The position numbers were made by a program, and so were the translations under genes. 64,000 bases of DNA from Xanthomarina sp. F2636L (GTDB lineage Bacteria; Bacteroidota; Bacteroidia; Flavobacteriales; Flavobacteriaceae), in the NCBI RefSeq assembly GCF_026410195.1, contig NZ_JAPMLM010000069.1, forward strand, positions 372,001 to 436,000, given 5' to 3'. Below are positions 52,642 to 61,896 of the stretch, piece by piece. Every line of letters begins with the position of its first letter. Positions within the stretch are counted from its first letter, which is position 1. The notes beneath the pieces were generated by a model. That model ran no database searches and was not told where the DNA came from. It saw nothing but the letters and a program-made list of their open reading frames with translations.

Positions 52642-52707
52642 ACCCGTCCTGACTCGTCCTAAAATAACTATACAGTTTATAAAATTAATCCTGATATAAT
52701 TATACAA

Positions 52708-52848
52708 CTATTTGTCAGTTTCTATATAGTATTCCTGGTCTAAACCTTTTTGTTCTAGGTTGATTGTTTCAATTAATTCAGGATTAGTTCTAATAGCATT
52801 TTCTACCAAATGAAAAGCCCCAAAACAAAAGTTCTGAGGCTTATTCAA
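52708..52848 (-). CDS. Small open frame after metK, or remnant of a gene
   Basis: 46 codons from a TTG, with protein-like composition (NPELIETINLEQKGLDQEYY). It starts 21 bp after the metK stop and its first half coincides with a strong stem-loop, so either it is a read-through-expressed small protein or a decayed gene end. No homologue recognised. Confidence 0.25.
   Translation of the reverse strand: MNKPQNFCFGAFHLVENAIRTNPELIETINLEQKGLDQEYYIETDK
52812..52842 (-). terminator. Probable terminator of metK
   Basis: Minus strand: AAGCCTCAGAAC pairs (with two G-U and one mismatch-like position) with GTTTTGGGGCTT and is followed by TTC and T-rich sequence. Confidence 0.55.
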
Positions 52849-52868
52849 TTCTTATTTAGAGATACAGC

Positions 52869-54158
52869 TTAAAGATCGAAAGCAGCCTTTACCTTATCTA
52901 CATAATCTAATTTTTCCCAAGTAAATAGTTCAACTTCCAGGTCTATTGTTTCCCCATTTATTTGCTCGAATGTTTTTGTAACAGTTTTGCTCTCTCTTCC
53001 CATATGGCCATAAGCAGCTGTTTCGCTATAAATTGGCTGACGAAGATTTAAACGATTTTCAATGGCAGATGGACGCATATCGAAAATTTCTTTTACTTTT
53101 TGCGCTATTTCACCATCTGTCATATTAAACGGACAAGTGCCATAGGTATCCACATAAATAGAAGTTGGTTCCACTACGCCAATAGCATAACTTACCTGTA
53201 CAAGAACTTCTGTACAAACTCCGGCTGCCACTAAGTTTTTAGCAATATGTCTAGTTGCATAAGCACCACTTCTATCTACTTTACTTGGGTCTTTTCCAGA
53301 GAAAGCTCCTCCACCGTGGGCGCCTTTTCCTCCATACGTATCGACAATAATTTTTCTCCCTGTAAGGCCTGAATCCCCATGTGGTCCACCTATTACAAAC
53401 TTCCCAGTTGGATTGATATGATATTTTATATTGTCTGTAAATAATACTTGAATATGTTCTGGTAACGAAGCAATTACACGTGGAATTAAGACTTCGATCA
53501 TATCTTTTCTGATTTTTTCAAGCATGGCTTCATCAGCAGCATCTTTATCTTCTTTTGATTTCGATTTTGGCTGTATAAAATCGTCATGCTGAGTAGAAAT
53601 AACGATGGCTTCAATACGTTGTGGCACGTTATCATCGCTATATTCAATAGTTACCTGACTTTTGGAATCAGGTCTTAAATAGGTGATATCTTTATTTTCT
53701 CTTCGTAATTTAGCAAGTTCTTGCATTAACCTGTGAGATAAATCTAATGCTAAAGGCATATAGTTATCTGTTTCATTGGTAGCATAACCAAACATCATTC
53801 CTTGGTCTCCTGCACCTTGCTCTTCTTTGCTTGCTCTGTCAACACCACGATTAATGTCTTCCGACTGCTCATGAATAGCTGAAAATACACCACAAGAATT
53901 GCCATCAAACATATAGGCACTTTTAGTGTATCCAATTTTGTTAATGGTGTCTCTGGCAATTTTCTGAACATCTAAATAGGTGTTCGATTTCACTTCTCCT
54001 GCCAATACAACCTGCCCAGTTGTAACTAAGGTTTCGCAAGCTACTTTTGCATCTTTGTCGAAGGCTAAAAAATGATCTATTAAAGCGTCGCTAATTTGGT
54101 CTGCTATTTTATCTGGATGTCCTTCTGAAACACTTTCAGAAGTAAATAAATAAGGCAT
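52869..54158 (-). CDS. metK: S-adenosylmethionine synthetase
   Basis: 429 aa. [16 protein letters not shown] (14-29), [24 protein letters not shown], and [20 protein letters not shown] / [16 protein letters not shown] are the ATP, Met and metal-binding blocks of MetK. It makes SAM from Met and ATP. The upstream leader (about 178 nt) is unusually structured (see separate feature). It stands divergent to a SAM-I riboswitch and the metY operon, placing SAM synthesis next to Met synthesis. Confidence 0.97.
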   Translation of the reverse strand: MPYLFTSESVSEGHPDKIADQISDALIDHFLAFDKDAKVACETLVTTGQVVLAGEVKSNTYLDVQKIARDTINKIGYTKSAYMFDGNSCGVFSAIHEQSEDINRGVDRASKEEQGAGDQGMMFGYATNETDNYMPLALDLSHRLMQELAKLRRENKDITYLRPDSKSQVTIEYSDDNVPQRIEAIVISTQHDDFIQPKSKSKEDKDAADEAMLEKIRKDMIEVLIPRVIASLPEHIQVLFTDNIKYHINPTGKFVIGGPHGDSGLTGRKIIVDTYGGKGAHGGGAFSGKDPSKVDRSGAYATRHIAKNLVAAGVCTEVLVQVSYAIGVVEPTSIYVDTYGTCPFNMTDGEIAQKVKEIFDMRPSAIENRLNLRQPIYSETAAYGHMGRESKTVTKTFEQINGETIDLEVELFTWEKLDYVDKVKAAFDL

Positions 54159-54199
54159 AATTACTTGTTTTTTAAACTGTTAAATCAGAAAATGTAATA

Positions 54200-54312
54200 T
54201 GATTGCAAGCTGCTAGAGGAGTAGAATGTTTACTGCTTTAGCATTTTATTTCCAACTTGTTTCCGAATCTTTTTATGAATTATTCTGAATCAAATTGAAG
54301 AGGTTGCAATCA
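54200..54312 (-). promoter_or_regulatory. Structured 5' leader of metK, candidate regulatory RNA
   Basis: On the minus strand a perfect 9-bp long-range stem TGATTGCAA (54312-54304) / TTGCAATCA (54208-54200) encloses about 95 nt with an internal hairpin (TGCTA at 54243-54239 with TAGCA at 54215-54211, plus AGTA/TACT). AAGAGG (54329-54324) can also pair with CCTCTT (54303-54298), partly competing for space. The core elements of SAM-I are not found. Confidence 0.4.
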
Positions 54313-54342
54313 GACAAATTTTTCCTCTTAATAATTGAACTG

Positions 54343-54350
54343 CAAAACTA
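54343..54350 (-). promoter_or_regulatory. -7 element of the metK promoter
   Basis: Minus strand TAGTTTTG matches TAnnTTTG. Predicted start near 54336, leaving about 178 nt of leader before the ATG at 54158. Confidence 0.5.
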
Positions 54351-54398
54351 ATAAAATAAAATGGATTGCAAATTGTTTTTAGTTTTTTTAGTAAAAAA

Positions 54399-54431
54399 TT
54401 TGGTTTATAACTTTTTCTAATGCAATATTTG
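54399..54431 (+). promoter_or_regulatory. Promoter of the metY operon
   Basis: TTTG (54399-54402) and AATATTTG (54424-54431) separated by 21 bp. Predicted start near 54437, 25 nt before the riboswitch. Confidence 0.5.
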
Positions 54432-54461
54432 CACTCACAAAGTTCAAAAACTTACTGAAAT

Positions 54462-54582
54462 GTTATCAAGAAAGGTGGAGGGAATAGACCCGCTGAAGCC
54501 TTAGCAACCCTTAGTTCTATACTATGAAGGTGCTACATTCTACTTAATATTCGATTCATTTATCGAATTATTGGATAGATAA
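54462..54582 (+). promoter_or_regulatory. SAM-I (S-box) riboswitch controlling metY operon
   Basis: P1 GTTATC (54462-54467) / GATAAC (54577-54582). Core AAAGGTGGAGGGAATAGACC, then CGCTGAAGCC, TTAGCAACCC and AAGGTGCTACATTC follow in the order of the S-box consensus. It binds SAM and shuts off the downstream Met genes. The expression platform lies between 54583 and 54706; a clear terminator is not obvious, and control may be at translation or by the AGGTACGCTT...AACGAGGCTT stretch. Confidence 0.95.
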
Positions 54583-54706
54583 CTTATACGAAATTACTCA
54601 TCTGTGATTTCAATTTTTCTTTTTAACATTTTTCTATTAGGTACGCTTCTAACGAGGCTTATTTGACTTTTGGTTTAATCATTTATTAACTCAAAAAACT
54701 AGAAAA

Positions 54707-56014
54707 ATGAGTATTCAAAATTTCGCAACAAAAGCGTTGCACACAGGTCACGATGTTACAAAAAACGGAGGAACACGTGCTGTACCAATTTACCAATCAA
54801 CTTCTTATGTGTTCAACAACTCTGAACACGCAGCAAATCTCTTTTCTTTAAAAGAATTAGGGTTTATCTACACCCGATTAAACAATCCAACCAATCAGAT
54901 TTTACAAGAGCGTTTAGCTGCTGTTGAAGGAGGGATTGGAGCCGTTGTTTTTGCTTCAGGAATGGCTGCTATTTCTACTGGATTATTAACACTTTTAAAA
55001 GCAGGAGATCATATTGTAGCATCCAGCAGTTTGTATGGTGGCACCTATAATTTACTAAATGTTACCTTACCAAGACTGGGTATTACAACTACCTTTGTTG
55101 ATGCCTCAGAACCAGATAATTTTGCAGCTGCTGTTCAAGAAAACACAAGAGCCTTTTTTGTAGAATCTTTAGGAAATCCGAAGTTAGATGTGCTGGATTT
55201 AGAAGCTATTGCAGAACACTCCAAAGCAGCGAGAGTGCCTTTTATTGTTGATAATACGGTGGCAACCCCAGCCTTATTAAATCCGATAGCCCATGGCGCA
55301 AACATCGTGATTCATTCCTTGACAAAATATATTGGCGGACAAGGAACATCTTTAGGAGGAGCTATTATTGACGGAGGAAATTTTGATTGGTCCAGTGGAA
55401 AATTTCCGGAATTTACGGAGCCATCAGCTGGATATCATGGTTTGGTTTATCACGATACTTTAGGCGCAGCTTCTTATACGTTTAAATTGATTTTAGAAGG
55501 CTTACGCGACTATGGAGGAGCCATAAGTCCAACAAATGCTTTTAACATTATTCAAGGTTTAGAAACTCTGGATATTCGTATTAAAAAACACAGCAAAAAT
55601 GCTTTGGAAATAGCCCAATGGTTGGAAAAACAAGAGGAAGTTGCCTGGGTAAATTATCCAGGTTTAGAACGTAACGAGTACCACGAATTGGCTAAAAAAT
55701 ACTTGCCGAATGGACAAAGTGGTTTGGTTACTTTTGGTGTAAAAGGTGGATTTGAAGCTGCTAAAACAATAGTCGATAACACCAAAATATTTTCCTTACT
55801 CGCTAATATTGGGGATACAAAATCGCTAATTATTCATCCAGCTAGCACCACGCATCAGCAATTAGATGAGGTGTCTCAAACAAGTGCAGGCGTGTCTCAA
55901 GATTTAATCAGATTGTCTGTTGGACTTGAGGATGTGGAAGACTTAAAAGCCGATTTAAAAGCAACCTTCAAAATAGTTAACGAAACTGTTTTGGAAACTG
56001 CATCTAACTTATAA
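54707..56014 (+). CDS. metY: O-acetylhomoserine sulfhydrylase (aminocarboxypropyltransferase)
   Basis: 435 aa. Cys/Met-metabolism PLP enzyme: [40 protein letters not shown] and [11 protein letters not shown] with the PLP Lys (about 208). It makes homocysteine directly from O-acetylhomoserine and sulfide. It sits right after the SAM riboswitch and 11 bp before the OsmC gene. Its substrate is made by the fused MetX domain encoded two genes downstream, so the operon holds a complete direct sulfhydrylation route. Confidence 0.96.
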   Translation: MSIQNFATKALHTGHDVTKNGGTRAVPIYQSTSYVFNNSEHAANLFSLKELGFIYTRLNNPTNQILQERLAAVEGGIGAVVFASGMAAISTGLLTLLKAGDHIVASSSLYGGTYNLLNVTLPRLGITTTFVDASEPDNFAAAVQENTRAFFVESLGNPKLDVLDLEAIAEHSKAARVPFIVDNTVATPALLNPIAHGANIVIHSLTKYIGGQGTSLGGAIIDGGNFDWSSGKFPEFTEPSAGYHGLVYHDTLGAASYTFKLILEGLRDYGGAISPTNAFNIIQGLETLDIRIKKHSKNALEIAQWLEKQEEVAWVNYPGLERNEYHELAKKYLPNGQSGLVTFGVKGGFEAAKTIVDNTKIFSLLANIGDTKSLIIHPASTTHQQLDEVSQTSAGVSQDLIRLSVGLEDVEDLKADLKATFKIVNETVLETASNL

Positions 56015-56025
56015 AAAAGATAATT

Positions 56026-56475
56026 ATGAGCGATTTAATTTTTAAAGTACATGGAGAAAGTGCATCTCCAGCAAAATTCATTGCAAAAGCAAGGAACTTC
56101 AAATTAATTATAGACGAACCTGAAGATTTAGGAGGAACTGATGAATATGCAAATCCTGTAGAATATTTGTTAGCTGGATTGGCTGGCTGTGTAAATGTTG
56201 TTGGGCATTTGGTTGCTAAAGAATTAGGATTTACAATTAATTCCTTAAAAATTGAAGTCGAAGGAAATATAAATCCTGATACACTATTTGGAACTTCCAA
56301 TAAAGAAAGAGCGGGATTCAAGGAGATTAGTTTAAAGCTAATTCCAGAAACAGAAGCGTCTATTGAAATACTTGTGTCTTGGTTGAAAATAGTTCAAGAA
56401 CGTTGTCCGGTTAAGGATAATTTATTGAACGTGACTCCGGTAAGTCTTGAGGTTGAAAAACAATATGCTATTTAA
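56026..56475 (+). CDS. OsmC-family protein
   Basis: 149 aa. Two redox-type Cys residues (LAGLAGCVNVV and VQERCPVKDN) in the positions used by Ohr/OsmC peroxiredoxins. The family reduces organic hydroperoxides. Set 11 bp after metY and 3 bp before the fusion gene, so it belongs to the SAM-riboswitch operon; a role in sulfur or thiol handling there is plausible. The start is ATG 56026. Confidence 0.88.
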   Translation: MSDLIFKVHGESASPAKFIAKARNFKLIIDEPEDLGGTDEYANPVEYLLAGLAGCVNVVGHLVAKELGFTINSLKIEVEGNINPDTLFGTSNKERAGFKEISLKLIPETEASIEILVSWLKIVQERCPVKDNLLNVTPVSLEVEKQYAI

Positions 56476-56478
56476 TAA

Positions 56479-59400
56479 ATGTCAAAATTAAAACACATCC
56501 AAATTCCAAATTTCAAATTAGAAATTGGTAAGACAATGACTTTAAAATTGTCTTACCAATTATTTGGAAAACCTTTAGGTACGGCACCCATTGTACTTGT
56601 TAATCATGCGCTTACTGGGAATAGTAATGTGTCTGGAACAGATGGCTGGTTGAAGGATCTTATTGGAGAGGATAAGGTGATTGATACCCAGGTTTATACA
56701 ATTTTGGCTTTCAATATTCCAGGAAATGGGTACGACGATTTTATTATTGAAGACTATAAAAGCTTTATAGCAAAAGACATTGCAGCAGTATTTTTATTGG
56801 GATTAAAAGAACTTCAAATTGAAAAGCTATTTGCAATTATTGGAGGCTCTTTAGGCGGTGGTATTGCCTGGGAAATGTTAGCTATAAAACCAGATTTAGC
56901 TTGGCATTTTATTCCTGTTGCTACCGATTGGAAAGCGACCGATTGGCTTATTGCCAACTGTCAGATCCAAGAACAGTTTTTGGTTAATTCCAGTAATCCG
57001 GTGCACGATGCACGGATGCATGCCATGTTGTGTTATAGGACGCCAGCTTCGTTTAAAGAAAGGTTTCACCGTACTAAAAACAGCGATTTACAGATATTTA
57101 ACGTGGAAAGCTGGTTGCTCCATCACGGTAAAAAGTTGCAAGAACGCTACCAATTGGCATCTTATAAACTCATGAATCAATTGCTTAAAACCATTGATGT
57201 TACTAATGGCGGAGCGCATAGTCTGAACATTTTAGATAAAATTCAAGCCCATATTCACATCATAGGAGTCGATTCGGATTTGTTTTTTACGGCTGAAGAA
57301 AATCGGGAAACACAAAAACAAATGGCATTAACACATCCAAATGTGACCTATAATGAAATCCATTCCATTCACGGTCACGATGCGTTTTTGATAGAATTCA
57401 ATCAATTAGAAAAAATTATTTCAGGAATTTTTAAACCTGAAACAAAAGAAAAGAACATGAAAATATTAAAATTTGGAGGGAAATCTTTGGCAAACGGAAA
57501 TGGTTTAAACAAAGTACTTTCCATAATAGAAAGCAAAGTAAAAGTCAAACAAAACATCGCGGTTGTTGTTTCTGCCAGAGGAAATGCCACAAACGAATTA
57601 GAAGAAATTCTTGAAAAGGCAGCCACTAATCAAGCTTATAAAACACAATTGGAAGCTTTTAAAGCCTATCAGACAGAACCTTTAAAATCGGTTGATTTTT
57701 CAGCAGAATTTTCAAAGTTGGATACCCTTTTAGAAGGCGTTAGTTTACTTGAGGATTATAGTGAAAAAATTAAAGATGAAGTTTTATCCCATGGCGAAAT
57801 ACTAGCAACAAAAATCATCACGCAGTTATTGACAGAACGGGCCATAAAAGCGCATGCTACAGATGCCAGGCTATTAATTAAAACTGATGCGAATTTTGGA
57901 GACGCACAGCCTATTTTAGCTGTTTCAGAGCAAAATGTAAAAGCACATTTTGAAAAGTACAATGGAGAAACTGTTCATATTGTATCCGGATTTATTGCCT
58001 CTAATTTAAAAAACCAAACGACCACTTTAGGGCGAAACGGAAGTAATTATACAGCTTCTTTATTAGCAAATTACCTGGATGCTGAAGAGCTGGAAAGCTA
58101 TACCCACGTCAATGGAATTTATACAGCTAACCCAGATTTGGTTCCTGATGCCAAGAAAATAGATCAGTTAACATTTGGAGAAGCCAATGAGTTGGCCAAT
58201 TTTGGGGCTAGCATTTTACATGCTAAAACCATTGTTCCTTTAATAGAAAAAAATATTAATCTGCGTATTTTAAATACCTTTAACCCTGAAGATGAAGGTA
58301 CTTTAATTACATCAAAAGCAACAGTTGAGGGCATTAAATCGCTTTCAGTTTTAGATCATGTCTCGCTTATAAATTTTGAAGGACGGGGACTTTTAGGAAA
58401 AGTGGGAGTCGATGCCAGAATATTTAGAACTTTAAGTACGCACCAAATTAGTGTCAGTATTATTGCCCAAGGTTCCTCAGAGCGTGGCATTGGATTTATT
58501 GTGGCTTCCAATCGTGCAAAAGATGCTGTTGCAGCTTTAGAACAAGAGTTTGAAAATGAATTTTACACCAAAGACGTTCATAAGATATCCATTATTGATG
58601 ATGTATCCGTTATTTCTATTATTGGATTGGACTTAAGTAAGTTTCATCAGCCTTATAATGCGCTTATAAAAAACCAGATTGTTCCCTTATTATTCAACAA
58701 TACCATTTCTGGGAAAAATGTGAGTTTGGTGGTTAGGAAACATCAGTTACACAAAGCGCTTAACGTGATTCACGGACAAGTGTTTGGCGTGGCTAAAAAC
58801 ATCAATATTGCCATTTTTGGAAAAGGCTTGGTTGGTGGTACGCTGATCGATCAGATTTTGGAGAACGCCGAATCTATTTTAAAACGAAGACATATTCAAT
58901 TACGTGTTTTTGCTATTGCAAACTCTAAACAGGTACTTTTAAACGCCTCTGGCATAGATGAAAATTGGAAACAGGATTTAGAAACTGAAGGCATCGGAAG
59001 CACATCAGCTCAAGCTATTATCGATTATGCTGAAAAACACCATTTAGAAAATCTGATAGCAGTTGATAATACAGCAAATGCCGATTTTATTGAAAACTAT
59101 ATTCCTTTAGTGGAAGCTGGTTTCGATTTGGTGTCCTCCAACAAAATAGCCAACACCGTATCTCATAGTTTTTATAAAACCTTAAGAGAAAAGTTAGCTA
59201 AAAACAAAAAGGAATATTTATATGAAACGAATGTTGGTGCAGGTTTGCCTTTAATTGATACCATTAAATTATTACACGAATCGGGTGAAAATATCACTCG
59301 AATACGTGGTGTTTTTTCCGGTTCTTTAAGTTATTTGTTTAATGCGTTTTCTTCGGAAAACAGACCATTTTCAGAGATTTTAAAAGAAGCGATTGATCAA

Positions 59401-59877
59401 GGTTATACAGAACCAGATCCAAGGGAAGATTTATGTGGCAACGATGTAGCTAGAAAATTATTAATCCTTGCCCGAGAGTTAGATTTAGAGAATGAATTTG
59501 AGGACATTCATATAGAAAATCTCATTCCTGAAGATTTTAGAAATAGTTCTACATCGCAATTTTTAGGAGATTTAGAAGCACTGAACGAAACCTTTCAAAA
59601 GAAAAAAGAAGCACAAAAACCAGATCACGTCTTGAGGTATATTGGCGACTTGTCGGGCGATTTGTTTCAGAGTAAAGGGCAATTGGATGTGCAATTAGTG
59701 TCGGTTCCTAAAAATTCAACTTTAGGGTCTTTAAAAGGATCAGATGCTATTTTCGAAATATTTACAGAATCTTATGGAGAAAGACCTTTAGTCATTCAAG
59801 GTGCAGGTGCAGGAAAAAATGTAACAGCAAGAGGCGTGTTTGGAGATATTTTACGATTGGCGAAAAACACCAACTAA
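56479..59877 (+). CDS. thrA: Trifunctional homoserine O-acetyltransferase / aspartokinase / homoserine dehydrogenase
   Basis: 1132 aa. Residues 1-326: MetX-like alpha/beta hydrolase with Ser124 (GGSLGGG), Asp267 (VDSDLFF) and His300 (HGHDAFLIE). An internal Met327 opens aspartokinase (KFGGKSLANGNG; GRNGSNYTASL; about 327-620), then ACT-like repeats (about 640-765), then homoserine dehydrogenase (about 775-1132; IAIFGKGLVGG, SSNKIANTV, NVGAGLPLIDT, DPREDLCGNDVARK). Together they catalyse the steps from Asp to aspartyl phosphate and from semialdehyde to O-acetylhomoserine; only Asd is missing. Oddities: the Asp of GSDYTA is Asn523 and FGGTS is FGGKS. Last gene of the SAM-regulated operon. Confidence 0.93.
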   Translation: MSKLKHIQIPNFKLEIGKTMTLKLSYQLFGKPLGTAPIVLVNHALTGNSNVSGTDGWLKDLIGEDKVIDTQVYTILAFNIPGNGYDDFIIEDYKSFIAKDIAAVFLLGLKELQIEKLFAIIGGSLGGGIAWEMLAIKPDLAWHFIPVATDWKATDWLIANCQIQEQFLVNSSNPVHDARMHAMLCYRTPASFKERFHRTKNSDLQIFNVESWLLHHGKKLQERYQLASYKLMNQLLKTIDVTNGGAHSLNILDKIQAHIHIIGVDSDLFFTAEENRETQKQMALTHPNVTYNEIHSIHGHDAFLIEFNQLEKIISGIFKPETKEKNMKILKFGGKSLANGNGLNKVLSIIESKVKVKQNIAVVVSARGNATNELEEILEKAATNQAYKTQLEAFKAYQTEPLKSVDFSAEFSKLDTLLEGVSLLEDYSEKIKDEVLSHGEILATKIITQLLTERAIKAHATDARLLIKTDANFGDAQPILAVSEQNVKAHFEKYNGETVHIVSGFIASNLKNQTTTLGRNGSNYTASLLANYLDAEELESYTHVNGIYTANPDLVPDAKKIDQLTFGEANELANFGASILHAKTIVPLIEKNINLRILNTFNPEDEGTLITSKATVEGIKSLSVLDHVSLINFEGRGLLGKVGVDARIFRTLSTHQISVSIIAQGSSERGIGFIVASNRAKDAVAALEQEFENEFYTKDVHKISIIDDVSVISIIGLDLSKFHQPYNALIKNQIVPLLFNNTISGKNVSLVVRKHQLHKALNVIHGQVFGVAKNINIAIFGKGLVGGTLIDQILENAESILKRRHIQLRVFAIANSKQVLLNASGIDENWKQDLETEGIGSTSAQAIIDYAEKHHLENLIAVDNTANADFIENYIPLVEAGFDLVSSNKIANTVSHSFYKTLREKLAKNKKEYLYETNVGAGLPLIDTIKLLHESGENITRIRGVFSGSLSYLFNAFSSENRPFSEILKEAIDQGYTEPDPREDLCGNDVARKLLILARELDLENEFEDIHIENLIPEDFRNSSTSQFLGDLEALNETFQKKKEAQKPDHVLRYIGDLSGDLFQSKGQLDVQLVSVPKNSTLGSLKGSDAIFEIFTESYGERPLVIQGAGAGKNVTARGVFGDILRLAKNTN

Positions 59878-60001
59878 AAGCGTTAAAAGTCATTGGTTTT
59901 AGTGCTGAATGATTACTCCATGGGAAAAAGTGATAATATAAAAGCCATAGCATCGCAGGTATTTTAAATATTCTGCTATTTTTGCCACATAATTGATATT
60001 A

Positions 60002-61093
60002 ATGAGGCAAATTATAACCTACTTTTTGTTTTTAAGTTTCGCAATTGTTTATTCTCAGGAAAAGCAGAGCAAATCGTATTTCGATGTTAATTATTTTACA
60101 GGAAATATTGCCTTACATAATAATGATATTCTTCATTTAATTAAAGGTCACCCGGAAGGGGTTATTTTAAGCTGGAATAAAAAGTCTTTTGGAGAAAAAG
60201 ACTGGGAACAGCGCTATGGTTATCCAGATTGGGGAGTTTCTTTTGCTTATCAAGATCTCAAAAATGATGTTTTGGGTGATAATTATTCGCTTTATGCACA
60301 CTATAATTTTTATTTCTTAAAACGCAATTTAATGCTGCGGATTGGGCAGGGTTTAGCATATAATACCAACCCTTACGATAAGGTGGATAATCCAAAAAAT
60401 GTAGCTTTTGGTTCAACTATTTTAAGTGCCACCTACGTGATGCTTAATTATAAGAAAGAAAGAATATTTGATAGGTTTGGAATTCAAGCAGGACTTTCAC
60501 TTTTGCATTATTCCAATGCCAATATCAAAGCCCCAAATACCAGTGTGAATACCATTGCTTTTAATGTTGGATTGACCTATAATTTAGATGAAGCTGATCC
60601 GGAGTATATTAAAACCATTACCAAAGAAAAATTCACCCAACCTATAAAGTTTAATTTAGCCTTTAGAACTGGTATTAATGAAAGTGATGTAATAGGAAGT
60701 GGGCAATATCCGTTTTATATTTTATCTGCTTATGCCGATAAACGCTTGTCTCATAAAAGTGCGGTACACGCAGGTACAGATGTTTTTTTCTCCATGTTTT
60801 TAAAAGAATTAATTTATTATAAGTCCGTTTCTTTCCCAGAAGAGAATGTTTCAGGAGACGAAGATTATAAACGTGTTGGCCTTTTTGTAGGTCATGAATT
60901 GTTTATTAATAAGTTATCTGTAGTCACACAGTTTGGTTATTATGTGTACTATCCATACGACTTTGAGGGCAGAACTTATTTAAGAATTGGTGCAAAACGC
61001 TATTTTGGTGAAAAGTGGTTTGCAGCATTAACCTTGAAATCTCATGGCGCCAAAGCCGAAGCTGTTGAGTTTGGTGTTGGAATAAGATTGTAA
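60002..61093 (+). CDS. Lipid A 3-O-deacylase-like outer-membrane protein (PagL/acyloxyacyl hydrolase family)
   Basis: 363 aa from ATG 60002; the frame to 59993 needs TTG. Signal peptide MRQIITYFLFLSFAIVYSQ. A beta-barrel with LLHYSNANIKAPNTSVN (about 165-181), which matches the H-x-S-N-x(5)-PN-x(2)-N active-site stretch of PagL. Family members remove an acyl chain from lipid A. The barrel is longer (about 360 aa) than the usual 150-200 aa of PagL, with an extra C-terminal region. It lies 4 bp upstream of the head-GIN lipoprotein gene. Confidence 0.85.
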   Translation: MRQIITYFLFLSFAIVYSQEKQSKSYFDVNYFTGNIALHNNDILHLIKGHPEGVILSWNKKSFGEKDWEQRYGYPDWGVSFAYQDLKNDVLGDNYSLYAHYNFYFLKRNLMLRIGQGLAYNTNPYDKVDNPKNVAFGSTILSATYVMLNYKKERIFDRFGIQAGLSLLHYSNANIKAPNTSVNTIAFNVGLTYNLDEADPEYIKTITKEKFTQPIKFNLAFRTGINESDVIGSGQYPFYILSAYADKRLSHKSAVHAGTDVFFSMFLKELIYYKSVSFPEENVSGDEDYKRVGLFVGHELFINKLSVVTQFGYYVYYPYDFEGRTYLRIGAKRYFGEKWFAALTLKSHGAKAEAVEFGVGIRL

Positions 61094-61096
61094 AAA

Positions 61097-61843
61097 ATGA
61101 AAAAACTACTTTATATATTCATATTAGTTAGCTTTTTTGCTTGTGATAGCGAAGATACTAATGATTGTTTTCAAAAATCAGGAGACATTGTCCAACAGGA
61201 AGTAACAGTTCCGGATTTTCATAAAATATTTGTCAATAGAAATATTGAATTGATTTTAAAAGAAGCTGCAGAAACACATGTTCTAATTGAAACAGGGAAA
61301 AATTTACTCAATGATATAGAGGTGGTTGTGGTAGATAATCAGTTGCGTGTAGTTGATAATAATACCTGTAATTTTATCAGAGATTACAAACCCACTAAAA
61401 TTTATGTTTCAGCTCCAAATATTACCCAAATCAGGTGTTCGACACAGTATGATATTTTGTCCGATGGAGTTTTAAACTATAGTAATTTAAGCTTGTTTTC
61501 TGAAGATTTTGCATCAGAAGGAGATTTTACTGTAGGCGATTTTAAGCTACAAGTCAATTCCAATAGTTTAAGTATAGCATCTAATAATATTTCATCCTTT
61601 TATATTTCCGGTGAAACTAATAATTTATCTGTGGGGTTTTATTCGGGGTCCGGACGTTTTGAAGGGGCAGGTTTAATAGCTCAAAATGTCAGTATTTCTC
61701 ATAGAGGTTATAACGACATGATTGTAAATCCGCAAGTATCTTTAACAGGAGTGTTACGTGGCACAGGCGATTTAATTTCTAAAAATCAACCCCCAACGGT
61801 AGAAGTAGAGCAATTGTATACTGGAAAACTAATTTTTGAGTAG
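61097..61843 (+). CDS. Head-GIN-domain (DUF2807) lipoprotein
   Basis: 248 aa. Lipobox FFACDSED (Cys16). The rest is a right-handed beta-helix-like auto-adhesin fold of repeats (VPDFHKIFVNRNIELIL, TKIYVSAPNITQIRCSTQYD, GDFKLQVNSNSLSIASNNIS), typical of DUF2807. These surface lipoproteins are common in Bacteroidetes with unknown function. 3 bp after the deacylase gene, so one transcript is likely. Confidence 0.85.
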   Translation: MKKLLYIFILVSFFACDSEDTNDCFQKSGDIVQQEVTVPDFHKIFVNRNIELILKEAAETHVLIETGKNLLNDIEVVVVDNQLRVVDNNTCNFIRDYKPTKIYVSAPNITQIRCSTQYDILSDGVLNYSNLSLFSEDFASEGDFTVGDFKLQVNSNSLSIASNNISSFYISGETNNLSVGFYSGSGRFEGAGLIAQNVSISHRGYNDMIVNPQVSLTGVLRGTGDLISKNQPPTVEVEQLYTGKLIFE

Positions 61844-61896
61844 GTCGTAATTATATAAAATTAAAGATTATAATTTCTTAAAAAAGAGAGTTTATC

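Noticed and set aside
52040-52868. Second copy of the tRNA-Tyr 3' end marking an integrated element
   Set aside because: No copy of the GCAGGTTCGAATCCTGC stretch is seen downstream within the window, and no integrase gene is present.
54200-54312. SAM-I riboswitch upstream of metK
   Set aside because: GCAACC occurs, but the GGAGGGA, GAAGCC and AAGGTGC blocks in the right order do not; only the metY side carries a real S-box.
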